From NCBI RefSeq assembly GCF_009017415.1, contig NC_092406.1:5518001-5582000 (forward strand): a DNA stretch of 64,000 nt. Reading direction: 5' to 3'. Position numbers and translations under genes: made by a program. The DNA is from Aspergillus flavus. Taxonomy: Eukaryota; Ascomycota; Eurotiomycetes; Eurotiales; Aspergillaceae. A model generated the notes under the pieces. It saw only the letters and a program-made list of their open reading frames with translations, did not search any database and was not told the DNA's origin. Every line of letters starts with the position of its first letter. Within the stretch, counting starts at the first letter, position 1. This document shows positions 21,368-33,403 of the stretch, piece after piece.

Positions 21368-23125
21368 TTTCTATCTCTCAGATATCATCGTTAAGATATC
21401 CGTGTTTCATTGACCGCCACTACCAAGAACTCAAAATTTTCAGGCCCATCCTCGTCTTTGTGGAAGCTATTTGACAAAGTACATCACTTTCAGGGGGCCG
21501 GAAACTCGATCAGGGGGCTCCAGTCACGACTGAAAATCGGCTACTGTCGACCCACCAAAAGTAGATGGTTATATCGCTGGAGGAATAGCGACTGCTGCAA
21601 CGATGGCCGTCTTCAATCGAGTTTATAGCAACTAGGACTGCACAGCATCTCGTATTTTTCCCAGCGTGCTCTTACCAGACCAGGGTTCTAAGGCATGTTA
21701 TTTGTCATTGTGAAAGGAACAAATCATCGCAGTATATCGCATCATACAAACCTGAGATCAGTGCCACCAGAGACCCCCTTTGGGGCCAACAAATGTCCAA
21801 TTTAACCCACGCTATGATATGTATTGGTGATAACCTGGTTCGGAACGAATTCCGCTAGTGAACCACTGGTCACGAATGCTAAAATCAGGCACCCTGGGCG
21901 AACTATCGGTGTGAGTTTCGTACGTTTGTTTGTATGTAATCGGATGCATCATAACAAACAGGCTGGTTGCTTATGACACCAGCAAATACGAGAGCCAACG
22001 ATGATACATGTATACATTTATGGAAGGAGACTTACTGGTGGAGACAACGATGCCCACCGTCCCCTTGTGATATATGTTTTAATATGTAGCGGGGATGTTG
22101 CATTCAATCATTAAGTTGTTCGCTTTATTAGTTCAATGTAAGGATAATGCTGGATGCTCATATTGAAAATCGGACTAGAAGTCAATATGGAGAATGAAGT
22201 GTAGCTTGGATATACAGACGGAGTACCCAGCGACTCGACTCCTGTCCTGATGGGTGGGATGTCATGTCACGTTACCCGTCCTTATTTTGTACTAGACCCC
22301 ATCTATGGATCCCAACTCGAAGGACTCCCGCCGGGCCATTCTTTCAAGTCGAACTAATGATGCATGGACAAACTGTGAGATGCATGCTTCGAACGAATTG
22401 CAACGAGACCCCGAATGAATATACTTTCGGCTTGACTAATTATGGAGGGTTAAGGCACCGCTAGGCCACACGGTTCACCACCGTTGGGAGTGGCTTGGTG
22501 TCTTAGCGCGGTGGCCTGACCTGTCCTCACCAATGAACTTGATAATACTTTCAAGAGCAATGATGCCGTCTCTAAACCTGAACACACCATTTCAACCACT
22601 GATCGAACATGCTGGGACATGTGGTAAAGGACCCGCCAATCAGCCGACAATCTCCTTGTATGTCTGAGAGTGCTGATCGTGCGCTACTTCGGTTCATCCG
22701 CCGTTAGCGGTTCAAGAGTGCTAGATGGACGACGCTTGACAGGACCCCATTTATGACAGCGGGGAAGAGCTTTGACCCGCAAGCCACTTTACTGCTAAGA
22801 GTGTGGCATTGACTGTCCAGAATAACGGCTATAGCAACGTTTCTTATATGATTTCTTGTACTTTGGCTGGGCTTCCCCCCCCCCCCCCTCCTGTTTCATC
22901 GCCCCCTGACTACCCGCTATGGAAAGAGACTAAGTCACATCGCGTAGGGCTCTTTCTCCACTGCGGGTAATGGGCATGGGCTAGCCAGCAATCAATTAAT
23001 ATCTCCGAAGCTACTTGTGTGCGCTTGCAGTCCTAACTAAAAGTAGTGGTTCTTAGCATGTGGCACAATGTCTGAATGCTGGTCCTCCCAATTTTTGTCG
23101 CTCACACATATATCCTACAACGAAA
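21368..23125. other. Gene-poor interval between bZIP and SDR genes
   Basis: About 1.75 kb. No intact gene is supported. A run of 14 C lies at 22875-22888, and ACGGAGTAC at 22218-22226. A 29-codon protein-like frame ending at 21635 has no upstream support. It could be a relic of a lost gene, but I cannot show this. Confidence 0.5.
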
Positions 23126-24210
23126 ATGAACGCAAGGAATATTCCAGTTGCCATTGTAACAGGCGCGACTGTAAGTACTTCACTTAGTCAATAAAGGATG
23201 GCAGACGCACTTACTCCATATCTTTCTTCTGCTAGTCTGGCATTGGAGCCGATATTGCCAGGGACCTGCATTCACGTGGATGGAAAGTCGCCTGTGTTGG
23301 CCGCCGAGCCCAAGCCGGAAACGATCTTGTGCAGAGCCTGGGTGAGAACGCACGATTTTACCAAGCAGATGTCAGCGACTATCAGAGCCAGGCTGCTGTT
23401 TTTAGAAAGGTTTTCCGGTTATGGGGGAGAATTGATGCACTGTGCGCGAACGCTGGCGTAGGTGACCAGTCTTCGCTTTATCTCCTTAACCGGCGCGATA
23501 AAGGCGTCGAGGACGTCCCTCCAGAGCCGGACCTCTCCTGCACCGATATAAATTTCAAAGGTGTCGTATATGGCACTGTATTGGCAACGCATTTTATGCG
23601 GCACAACAGGCCCGAGGCGGGCGGAAGGATTGTGGTGACCGGCAGTATCGGGGGTATTTTCCCCCATAGAACGTATCCCGAATACAGCGGGACAAAGGCA
23701 GCAGTCAACCAATTTGTTCGTGGCGTTGCGCCAGTGTTGAAGGCCAAGGATAATATCCATATCAACTGTGTCTTGCCGGGTATTGTCGCCACGCCCATTG
23801 TTCCTCCTGAGATGATTGAGGCTGTGGCACCGGAATGGTAGGTTCTGCCCATCAAAAGCCGTTTCGCCGCTCTATCTCCCTCTCTTCGTATTCTTATTCA
23901 TGTTTGAGCGGTCACTAACCTGGAGACCTTTAGCCGGACTCCGATGAAGACGGTCCTCGACGCAGTTCAAATCTTCTTAGAAGATGAAACGGGCATGGCT
24001 GGCGAACTGCTGGAATGCTCCGCAGATAAACTGATCTATTATCATCTTCCCGAGATGGGTAATGGGCATATCACCAAGCGGGCTGTCACCGTTTGGGAGC
24101 CATTGTTCAGATTGGCACATGGAGAGAACTCTGACCTCCCAGATGCGATTCCAGACATCAGCCCATCTAATGGTTCTTCTTTTGGAGCTCTACGAGAAGC
24201 CAAGCTCTGA
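23126..24210 (+). CDS. Short-chain dehydrogenase/reductase, 307 aa (three exons)
   Basis: NAD(P)-dependent oxidoreductase with a Rossmann fold, classical SDR type and most like 15-hydroxyprostaglandin-dehydrogenase-type enzymes. Exons are 23126-23170, 23236-23837 and 23934-24210. The first splice rebuilds the cofactor motif Thr-Gly-Ala-Thr-Ser-Gly-Ile-Gly exactly across the junction. Also present are an Asp (ADVSD) after beta-3, Ala-Asn-Ala-Gly (in LCANAG), the catalytic Ser in VVTGSIGG, and Tyr-x3-Lys in EYSGTKAAV. The proline-rich PGIVATPIVPPEM segment follows. The substrate cannot be deduced. The protein looks intact. The nearest gene is the bZIP factor on the same strand, 1.75 kb upstream, too far to infer co-regulation. 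Confidence 0.88.
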
Positions 24211-27200
24211 TAAAATACCCGAGGACCGAAAAGCCCTGCTGTCTCTGATGAGCATGGCAGGGGCAGTTGACGTATATATTGTGAAACAGATTGTGACGAC
24301 TATCATGTGAGGGATTTTGCAGATTGTACTTAACTTCTATGGGTTCTGACCAGTATATGTCTCCGAGAACCAAACTTAATTTTAACAGCGTGATTGATTG
24401 AACCAAACTTCCGACAATGACCAGGACCTACCCAGCTCAAAAGCACGGTTCCGTTCAAACTATACAACCAAACAACACGTAAGCACCGCTAGAGGAAATA
24501 ACCAAACACAACACAACCCTACCAAGTCCCAGTATAAGGTTCCACGGTGATTCTCGAAAGGAGCCTCAAAAGAAAACCTTACGTCAAGACTCGTGGCAAA
24601 CCTACATAACCCCTTACCTATCTCCAGAACCCGGAGCTATATTCCACAAATGCTATAACCATGACATATCCATTGCCCGACAACTCACCGCGGCTCCACC
24701 GACCGCCTCGGGCCGTCATCTTGATGCTTTTCGGGAAATCCCATGGAACCCATTCTACCTTAGCCGGTATTTAGCATGAATACGTAACCACTTAGGCTAT
24801 TTTGCCGTTGTCGGGTCATGGTACGGTCCGATATAGCAGAGAAGAATCGGGATCGGAATTACAAGTGGAAGTTGATAATAGCTGTCGGTATTGGTCTTAG
24901 TCAGGGAGACTTTGAGAAACGGTGGTTTGAGGGAGAAGTTCGCCGAGTTCGGGGAGTGAGTATCGGCCGGATATCTTTGCCCGGTCTTGGGCTCCTGGGT
25001 GAGGTGGGTATGTGGGACAATTGCTTTGGGATTTACATTGTGTGATGGTGTACTGAATTGGGAGTCGCTTTTCGGGGGGGTTGTTTGGATGGTTATGTGT
25101 AGTTATGTATACTACTGTATGGATCAACAATCATTGTGCTCTCCATTCATGGCCTTCTTAGTTGGTGGATTAATAGGATGCGAGTTATTTGAGTTACTGC
25201 TATTTTGGAATTTCGCCTAGGTTCGCATTTGCAATGCTAAACTTCTGAGAATATTAGTAGGAGGTTGTTGATCAGGAGGCTTATCTATTCTTGAAGTTGA
25301 GATGGCAATCTAGAGCGAATACTTGCAGTGGTGATGCTGAATCACTCTTCATTGCCAGGTCTTTAGCACGTTTTGCATGATGATCGTGTGCTAATGGTGT
25401 GATACTTCCATAATGGGCCCATCTCACAGCGTACACTTTTGCCTCCGTTCTTCACAGGCCACGCTTAGACAAAATACGTTAAGCTGATTGGAAATAGTAC
25501 ATTTTGAATAATCGCAAGGAAGATGTTGCATGAATACGGCAGTTTGCCCATCTGGTAGCCGACTTGGATCTGATACAGAGTATCATAGCGCGGGTTCAAG
25601 CCAAGCGGTACCCCGTATACCCTAGTTTCCTCTGGAAAACTAGTCGACGCATAAGCTCGGCGACACCGAGTATACTACTCCGGTTAGAGCAAGGAAATGC
25701 AACCAATACCGAAGCACCGCGTAGAGTACCGTTCCCCAGAGCCGAAGTGTCCGACGACACCTGTGTGGTCAATATCCATACTCGAAACTCTATATCTGGA
25801 CCCTCAACTTAAAAGATACAAAAAATGACTCTTAGAGTCAGACTAGGGTATAATGGGTTACCAAGTCTAGAAGAGAAAAGCACGATTTCCTTCTTTATGG
25901 CTAAACATCGGCAGAAGACACGGGAATCCGAGCGCCCTCGGATTGCCCAAGTGCAAGGTTGCGGTAGCTTCGGGAATTGCGGCCAGTTGAAGGTACTCCA
26001 GACCCCGTTTACCCCACGGTCTTCGTGAAGTGTGGGGAATATTCCTCCGAGTAAATAGCGGTTCAGAATTTGCTTGCTTGTTGCCAAGATCTAGTCAGTG
26101 GCTGGCTCATTTGTCTAAGTGACAAAGGCATGCTTGTATCGTGTGTTCAGACAGTGGAGTTGCTGAGAATGACGTCAAGTTGTTATTTGTTTCTTGGCTT
26201 CTGAGGCCGTATAGATGGTCAAAATGAGATAAATTATCAAATACACTGTGTGGGGTTATTTACATGTACACTATGCACTCCGCATTGCGTTAAATGAATT
26301 ATAAACAGGCTAAATTGCGCATCCCGGTTAATGCTGAATAATGCTGAGTATTGCTGCTACAGAGTATTGTGTGCAGTGTCCTCAGGCCAAGATTCTTGGT
26401 ACTAAACTCACCTTGCGCGGTAATATATGGTATTAGTGCTTCGATCTGAAAATACTCGGAGTGTTGTTGTCAAATAAATCGTTCTTTGAGGGGGAAGAAA
26501 AGCAGTACCTTCAGGCCAAGTTCCCCCACACTCGAAACCCTCAATACGGAGTAGTATTGGTGATAATTTGCAAAGAATGAGATTGTCGGAATGAGCGGGA
26601 GGAATCCTCAGAGTCCATTGAGTCTTGACTCCTTCCACCTTCAATAATAAACGCCTCACGGAGTATCTGTGGATTCCCCGCAACCCCGAATCATCGCCTT
26701 CGGACCATTTCCGGAATCATACTTTCGACACACCGACGGAGATGGTTAAGAGGCCGTCCGTGCCCCGGTACCGATCCTCAATTATTATACGAGCTTTTTA
26801 TCTCGGAGTTTGGATTAAGGTGAAACTGACAGCCATGTGGCAAGCGATCTCTACTGTAGACGGAAACAGAGTTCATCGTTGGAATGAAGATCTCGAAGAG
26901 TCTGCAAGATCGTCCCGGGATGTCGTAGGGACCATATTCCAACCGCATAGAAAGGCACACACCCATGCTAACTCTGTCCGGAGCATGAGCAACGCGAGCC
27001 ATGCCGATGGATAGTATGACCCGTGGAGAGGGTTTGAACCCATCGGCTGCTTAAATGGATAAAATGATGTCGGTGTCTGTGCCGACGACCGCCTGAATCG
27101 GGAAATAATGGAGGGCGATCAACGATGAGAGTAAACACTGGACTCCACTCCGACTGCATGATCACAATCTATCGATGCCGTCTTTTCTGATTTTTCTTCA

Positions 27201-28808
27201 TTCTTCGCGACCAATTGTTCCAGCCACGGAATGATTTATAATGCATAGAAATAGGTCTAGATCTAGAATCACTGTGCAGGACACGACACGTGCTCGTTAC
27301 ATCCCTTGCTCCCTGCCAAAGGGAATCTAGGACACAGGAGGCGGAAGGCAAGAAGGATAGGGACCATGATCCCTGCGACCCAAGAATGATTCAAGAAGGG
27401 TGAGCCAACTCACTCCCTTCCCCAGCAAACCCCTCTAAAGATAGTAAGATGCGGGGGAGGCTGGTCTCGCAGTGATACCGTAACATCACCCATGCATTGT
27501 GTAGACGGATGCGGAACTTGTGATCTTAGTCTCGTCATTAAGATTATGGCATGGTGGAACCAAGAGATATTTTATTTTAATTGATTTAATTTTATTTTCT
27601 CCATTAATTCACCTTTGCCATGAAATAGTGGTGTGTAATGACTATTGTGACTTTCCTGAATCCTGCCTAGTTTAATGGCCGCCTAAGGCCTATTTCTTTC
27701 CCGGAATGGATATTGCGTACCGGTAATATGGATCAACTCGCCAGGTATTGTCAGTATGGTACAGATGTACTGTATCTACCCAGTCCTTGTCCTACAGGAG
27801 CATGCCTTGTCGTGTCTCAACTCCTGGGAAAGAAAGTAGGAAGGAGTATTAACGATTTTGAGAAGGAGCTGGAATATCAGTTCCGAAACATATTACAAAA
27901 AAATTATTGTTTTGAACTTTACTTTCCGAAGAATGTATGTAGAATTCAACAGTGCCTACGGAGTATTGTATGTACTATAGTGTACTGGGAAGGCATGAAT
28001 GGACTGCGGTTTTGTAATCCGATTACCAGGGAACTACCCCCGAAGGGCACTAGCGTCCCCAGCTTTCCCCCGTAGTACCTGATGGTCCCTTTGTTGTTCT
28101 AAAGGTTCCCCCAGTTTTCTTTTTCTTTGCTGGTACCCAAGGGCCAAAAGATAACAAACCAACGCGCGCCAGGGTTGTTATTGCGGGGCAAATGCCTTTC
28201 TAACCGGCTCACCAGGCCACCTGATGGACTTTCTCAAGCCATGGCTCAGAATGCCGAGCAACAATGTGCACTGACTGACAACACAGTACCCAAAGAAAGA
28301 GAAGGTTGCTGGACCGAGTTCGCCGTTAGTCTACGAGTAACGAATCGGATCGTCATTGCTTTTTCCTCCGTATGACGTTAATTGGCTCTCTTGCTATTTT
28401 TCCCTTTTTTTTCCCTTTGGAAAGGATCCATTATAGCTCCTCCCGCATCGTCGCATTTATTGATGGAATTTGTTCCACTCGCGTCGCTCCATCTGGTACA
28501 CCCACGCCGATCACCGAGCAAACAGCGGGTCTCCCTTTTCCCCCTCTGCATGCGTGACAGCTTGGGCTGGAACAGCAAGTGGGTAGCGGTGCCGAGACAG
28601 CAAGCAAGGAATACATCATGTGTGGTACTTAACCTTCCCATCGTTGGTGGCGTCGGTTGATCCCTCGTTACCATGCCGGTTCTTATTTATATCACCTTTC
28701 TCCCCTCCACTGTTGGTGATTTTCCCTCATTCAACAATCACTCTTTGTGAGCACTGTGTGGCGGCCTGGTATCCATTTTCTGTTCTGCTGGTTACCTCCC
28801 ACGTTATC
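24211..28808. other. 4.6-kb gene-poor region, right part is the bglA promoter
   Basis: No intact gene, transposon or RNA gene is supported. Open frames are short and without family features. ACGGAGTA words occur at 26545-26553, 26658-26665 and 27957-27965. TGACGTCA lies at 26170-26177, and an A/T-rich stretch at about 27565-27610. The last ~500 bases are C/T-rich and include the TATA-like element of bglA. Confidence 0.5.
28684..28692 (+). promoter_or_regulatory. Putative TATA element of bglA
   Basis: TATTTATAT lies 117 bases upstream of the bglA ATG in an otherwise C/T-rich promoter. The position suits a TATA box followed by a leader of about 80 bases. I could not find a confident carbohydrate-regulator site. 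Confidence 0.4.
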
Positions 28809-31699
28809 ATGAAGCTTGGTTGGATCGAGGTGGCCGCATTGGCGGCTGCCTCAGTAGTCAGTGCCAAGGTATGCTTCAGCATCTCATACGGTGCTATCCG
28901 ACTCAATTGAATCAGCTTTTTAACAACTTTTACTCTGAATAGGATGATCTCGCGTACTCCCCTCCTTTCTACCCTTCCCCATGGGCAGATGGTCAGGGTG
29001 AATGGGCGGAAGTATACAAACGCGCTGTAGACATAGTTTCCCAGATGACGTTGACAGAGAAAGTCAACTTAACGACTGGAACAGGGTAAGCTTGCGTATG
29101 CCTTAGCGTGTCTGAAGCTCGATTAGCTAAAGTACTTCAGATGGCAGCTAGAGAGGTGTGTTGGACAAACTGGCAGTGTTCCCAGGTAAGTAGATTTTCA
29201 CATGACTTTATACTCTTACGGAAGGCTGATTGTTGTGAATATAGACTCAACATCCCCAGCTTGTGCTTGCAGGATAGTCCTCTTGGTATTCGTTTCTGTA
29301 CGTGTGGCTTTTATTTCCCTTTCCTTCCTAACATGTTGCTAACAGTAGACGCGCAGCGGACTACAATTCAGCTTTCCCTGCGGGTGTTAATGTCGCTGCC
29401 ACTTGGGACAAGACGCTCGCCTACCTTCGTGGTCAGGCAATGGGTGAGGAGTTCAGTGATAAGGGTATTGACGTTCAGCTGGGTCCTGCTGCTGGCCCTC
29501 TCGGTGCTCATCCGGATGGCGGTAGAAACTGGGAAGGTTTCTCACCAGATCCAGCCCTCACCGGTGTACTTTTTGCGGAGACGATTAGGGGTATTCAAGA
29601 TGCTGGTGTCATTGCGACAGCTAAGCATTATATCATGAACGAACAAGAGCATTTCCGCCAACAACCCGAGGCTGCGGGTTACGGATTCAACGTAAGCGAC
29701 AGTTTGAGTTCCAACGTTGATGACAAGACTATGCATGAATTGTACCTCTGGCCCTTCGCGGATGCAGTACGCGCTGGAGTCGGTGCTGTCATGTGCTCTT
29801 ACAACCAAATCAACAACAGCTACGGTTGCGAGAATAGCGAAACTCTGAACAAGCTTTTGAAGGCGGAGCTTGGTTTCCAAGGCTTCGTCATGAGTGATTG
29901 GACCGCTCATCACAGCGGCGTAGGCGCTGCTTTAGCAGGTCTGGATATGTCGATGCCCGGTGATGTTACCTTCGATAGTGGTACGTCTTTCTGGGGTGCA
30001 AACTTGACGGTCGGTGTCCTTAACGGTACAATCCCCCAATGGCGTGTTGATGACATGGCTGTCCGTATCATGGCCGCTTATTACAAGGTTGGCCGCGACA
30101 CCAAATACACCCCTCCCAACTTCAGCTCGTGGACCAGGGACGAATATGGTTTCGCGCATAACCATGTTTCGGAAGGTGCTTACGAGAGGGTCAACGAATT
30201 CGTGGACGTGCAACGCGATCATGCCGACCTAATCCGTCGCATCGGCGCGCAGAGCACTGTTCTGCTGAAGAACAAGGGTGCCTTGCCCTTGAGCCGCAAG
30301 GAAAAGCTGGTCGCCCTTCTGGGAGAGGATGCGGGTTCCAACTCGTGGGGCGCTAACGGCTGTGATGACCGTGGTTGCGATAACGGTACCCTTGCCATGG
30401 CCTGGGGTAGCGGTACTGCGAATTTCCCATACCTAGTGACACCAGAGCAGGCGATTCAGAACGAAGTTCTTCAGGGCCGTGGCAATGTCTTCGCCGTGAC
30501 CGACAGTTGGGCGCTCGACAAGATCGCTGCGGCTGCCCGCCAGGCCAGCGTATCTCTCGTGTTCGTCAACTCCGACTCAGGAGAAGGCTATCTTAGTGTG
30601 GATGGAAATGAGGGCGATCGTAACAACATCACTCTGTGGAAGAACGGCGACAATGTGGTCAAGACCGCAGCGGAAAACTGTAACAACACCGTTGTCATCA
30701 TCCACTCCGTCGGACCAGTTTTGATCGATGAATGGTATGACCACCCCAATGTCACTGGTATTCTCTGGGCTGGTCTGCCAGGCCAGGAGTCTGGTAACTC
30801 CATTGCCGATGTGCTGTACGGTCGTGTCAACCCTGGCGCCAAGTCTCCTTTCACTTGGGGCAAGACCCGGGAGTCGTATGGTTCTCCCTTGGTCAAGGAT
30901 GCCAACAATGGCAACGGAGCGCCCCAGTCTGATTTCACCCAGGGTGTTTTCATCGATTACCGCCATTTCGATAAGTTCAATGAGACCCCTATCTACGAGT
31001 TTGGCTACGGCTTGAGCTACACCACCTTCGAGCTCTCCGACCTCCATGTTCAGCCCCTGAACGCTTCCCGATACACTCCCACCAGTGGTATGACTGAAGC
31101 TGCAAAGAACTTTGGTGAAATTGGCGATGCGTCGGAGTACGTGTATCCGGAGGGGCTGGAAAGGATCCATGAGTTTATCTATCCCTGGATCAACTCTACC
31201 GACCTTAAGGCATCGTCTGACGATTCTAACTACGGCTGGGAAGACTCCAAGTATATTCCCGAAGGCGCCACGGATGGGTCTGCCCAGCCCCTTTTGCCCG
31301 CTAGTGGTGGTGCCGGAGGAAACCCCGGTCTGTACGAGGATCTTTTCCGCGTCTCTGTGAAGGTCAAGAACACGGGCAATGTCGCCGGTGATGAAGTTCC
31401 TCAGCTGGTAAGTTGACCTGATTGGGTGATGTGTAATAATTTCAATGCTAACTTTTTCTGTGTAGTACGTTTCCCTAGGGGGCCCGAATGAGCCCAAGGT
31501 GGTACTGCGCAAGTTTGAGCGTATTCACTTGGCCCCTTCGCAGGAGGCCGTGTGGACAACGACCCTTACCCGTCGTGACCTTGCCAACTGGGACGTTTCG
31601 GCTCAGGACTGGACCGTCACTCCTTACCCCAAGACGATCTACGTTGGAAACTCCTCACGGAAACTGCCGCTCCAGGCCTCGCTGCCTAAGGCCCAGTAA
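28809..31699 (+). CDS. bglA: Secreted GH3 beta-glucosidase, 861 aa (six exons)
   Basis: Hydrolyses terminal beta-D-glucosides such as cellobiose outside the cell. Exons are 28809-28868, 28943-29085, 29141-29185, 29245-29297, 29357-31407 and 31466-31699. All five introns are canonical and the joined frame is 862 codons. Exon 1 is a 20-residue signal peptide ending Ser-Ala-Lys. Domain order is the GH3 barrel, then the alpha/beta sandwich, then a fibronectin-III-like C-terminal domain. The nucleophile Asp lies in GFVMSDWTAHHSG, and the barrel also carries the substrate motif GRNWEGFSPDP and the KHYIMNEQEH loop. Several Asn-x-Ser/Thr sites suggest N-glycosylation. Length and sequence match my memory of A. 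oryzae BglA closely, which is the best species clue in the window. The last exon starts at Tyr-Val-Ser-Leu-Gly. Confidence 0.97.
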
Positions 31700-32248
31700 G
31701 GGGCAAGTCTGATTGTACAGAGCATTTCGAGATTTATGATGTACATGTTTATGAATGACCTAGGGTAGGGTAATACTTAGTAGGGTTAGTTCTAATTCTT
31801 GGAGTCAAGTATTGACTCACTGGGCCGATAAAAGAAATCCGATCTAAAGATTCTTCCCACTTCATTTACCACCAGGACTGCTAGTAATTGAATACGTCCA
31901 TCAAGTTCTCATAATTCGAAGATGATGGTGGCGAATGTGGTGAAGCTGCATGATTAAATTAGACTGGCGGTGGGCACATGCGTTCCATCGACGTCATCCC
32001 TCCGTCTCCGAGGCTAAAGTGTATTTAATTATTACTATGGCTGCATTTCCTCCGTTTCCGCCGAATCACCTCGTCGGCTTCCCGACTTCACCTACACAAC
32101 CTCTCACTCAATTGCGTGAATCCTGAATTCACTTGGCTCTATCTCATAGTCTGTTTTATTCATCGTCGTCAGGTAATCTGACGGAGGAAACGTGGAAGGC
32201 TGAGAAAGGAGATCGAAAACCGAACGAAATTAGGCAGGTGAAAAAAAC
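31700..32248. other. Intergenic, bglA 3' end and FIT2-like promoter
   Basis: No gene supported. A GACGTCAT half-palindromic CRE-like site lies near 31991. The remainder is the 3' flank of bglA and a moderately C/T-rich leader. Confidence 0.45.
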
Positions 32249-33231
32249 ATGGCATCACCAGACAAATCCCCTTCCACAACAATACCGCGGTTATACCAAC
32301 CACCTACGACAGCCCTCCTTGTCTATCCTATTACCTTAATTATAGGATCGCTGTTTTCTGTTCTCTCCCCGACAGCACAGGGAACTCGAGATCCTCCCTC
32401 CGACCATCCGACTCCTCTAGCCCCTTCAATCGCTGCGGATGTGAACCTCCCCCAACACCCCGTCAATTACTTCGCCCGCAAGGACAATGTCTTTAATGTA
32501 TATTTTGTGAAGGTTGGCTGGCTTTGGGTTACTGCGGCTTTCGCTTCCCTTCTATTCTCTCAACTCCCGTACACGACCACTTCCAGTCAACAACCGCGGC
32601 GGGTCGGCCAGGCGCTCGCTCGTTATTCTCTGGCTACCCTAGTTTGGTACCTGACTACACAATGGTTTTTTGGTCCGGCAATAATCGATCGCAGTTTTGT
32701 TATTTCGGGTGGGAAGTGTGAGCAGGTCGTCCCGCAGGCTGAAGAGGGTTCTGCCTCATTTCACACCCTGTTGACGGCTACCGCGTGCAAGGCCGCCGGT
32801 GGAGCATGGAGAGGCGGTCATGATGTAAGCGGACACGTGTTCATGCTGGTCCTTGCGACTGCGATGCTGGCATTTGAGACAATTGGAGCATGGAGGGGCG
32901 CTCCGGACATCGACCAGGGAAGCAAAAAGTCGGAGGACGCGGATCGCGAATTGAATGGGCCGAGGAAGTGGTCTGTATGGTTCGTGGGCGCAGTTACGGG
33001 CCTGGGTTGGTGGATGTTGTTGATGACTGCTATCTGGTTCCATACGTGGTTTGAGAAGGTATTTCGCCCCTTTGACACGCTTGTTTAGCCGAAGCACCCT
33101 TTTTTCGAGGATTAACTAATACGTGACAGTTGACTGGTTTACTGGTCGCCCTAAGCGCCGTTTATGCCATCTACATTCTGCCCCGGCGGGTCATCCCCTG
33201 GAGGGATGTTGTGGGCATTCCAGGCGTATAG
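32249..33231 (+). CDS. scs3: FIT2/Scs3-like ER membrane protein (lipid-droplet biogenesis), 303 aa (two exons)
   Basis: Fat-storage-inducing transmembrane family. In yeast and animals these ER proteins act on acyl-CoA and support lipid-droplet budding and phospholipid balance. Exons are 32249-33058 and 33130-33231, with a 71-base intron. The two family histidines are visible: one in GGHDVSGHVFML (about residue 190) and one in AIWFHTWFEKLTG, which is built exactly across the splice junction. About six hydrophobic segments span the protein, beginning at TALLVYPITLIIG. The N-terminus is short and cytosolic, and the C-terminus ends in a basic ILPRRVIPWRD segment. The 3' end converges on the minus-strand gene at 33.4 kb. 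Confidence 0.88.
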
Positions 33232-33403
33232 AGTGTTCATTGTTTTCTTTGCGTGACGTTGATACGATTTGCCACCGGGGACATATATTGTCGAGTATAC
33301 ACGGTATCTGGCGCAATGATACATATTGTAGAGTACTACATGCAAAATATACACATGAATTTGTTTTTCAAGTACATTTTGGCTGCTCAAGGTCTTTGTT
33401 TGG

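Noticed and set aside
21531..21635. Protein-like 29-codon frame (contains GGIATAATMAVFNRV) as the 3' exon of a missed gene.
   Set aside because: The frame is closed by a TGA just upstream and I found no upstream exon with matching phase. It may be a relic, but this is unsupported.
22875..22888. Run of 14 C residues as a structural signal.
   Set aside because: A single homopolymer without flanking G- or C-tracts cannot form an i-motif or quadruplex alone. It is likely a simple slippage tract.
26995..27060. GGGTTCAAACCC on the minus strand, resembling a tRNA T-arm.
   Set aside because: No acceptor or anticodon stem could be built around it.
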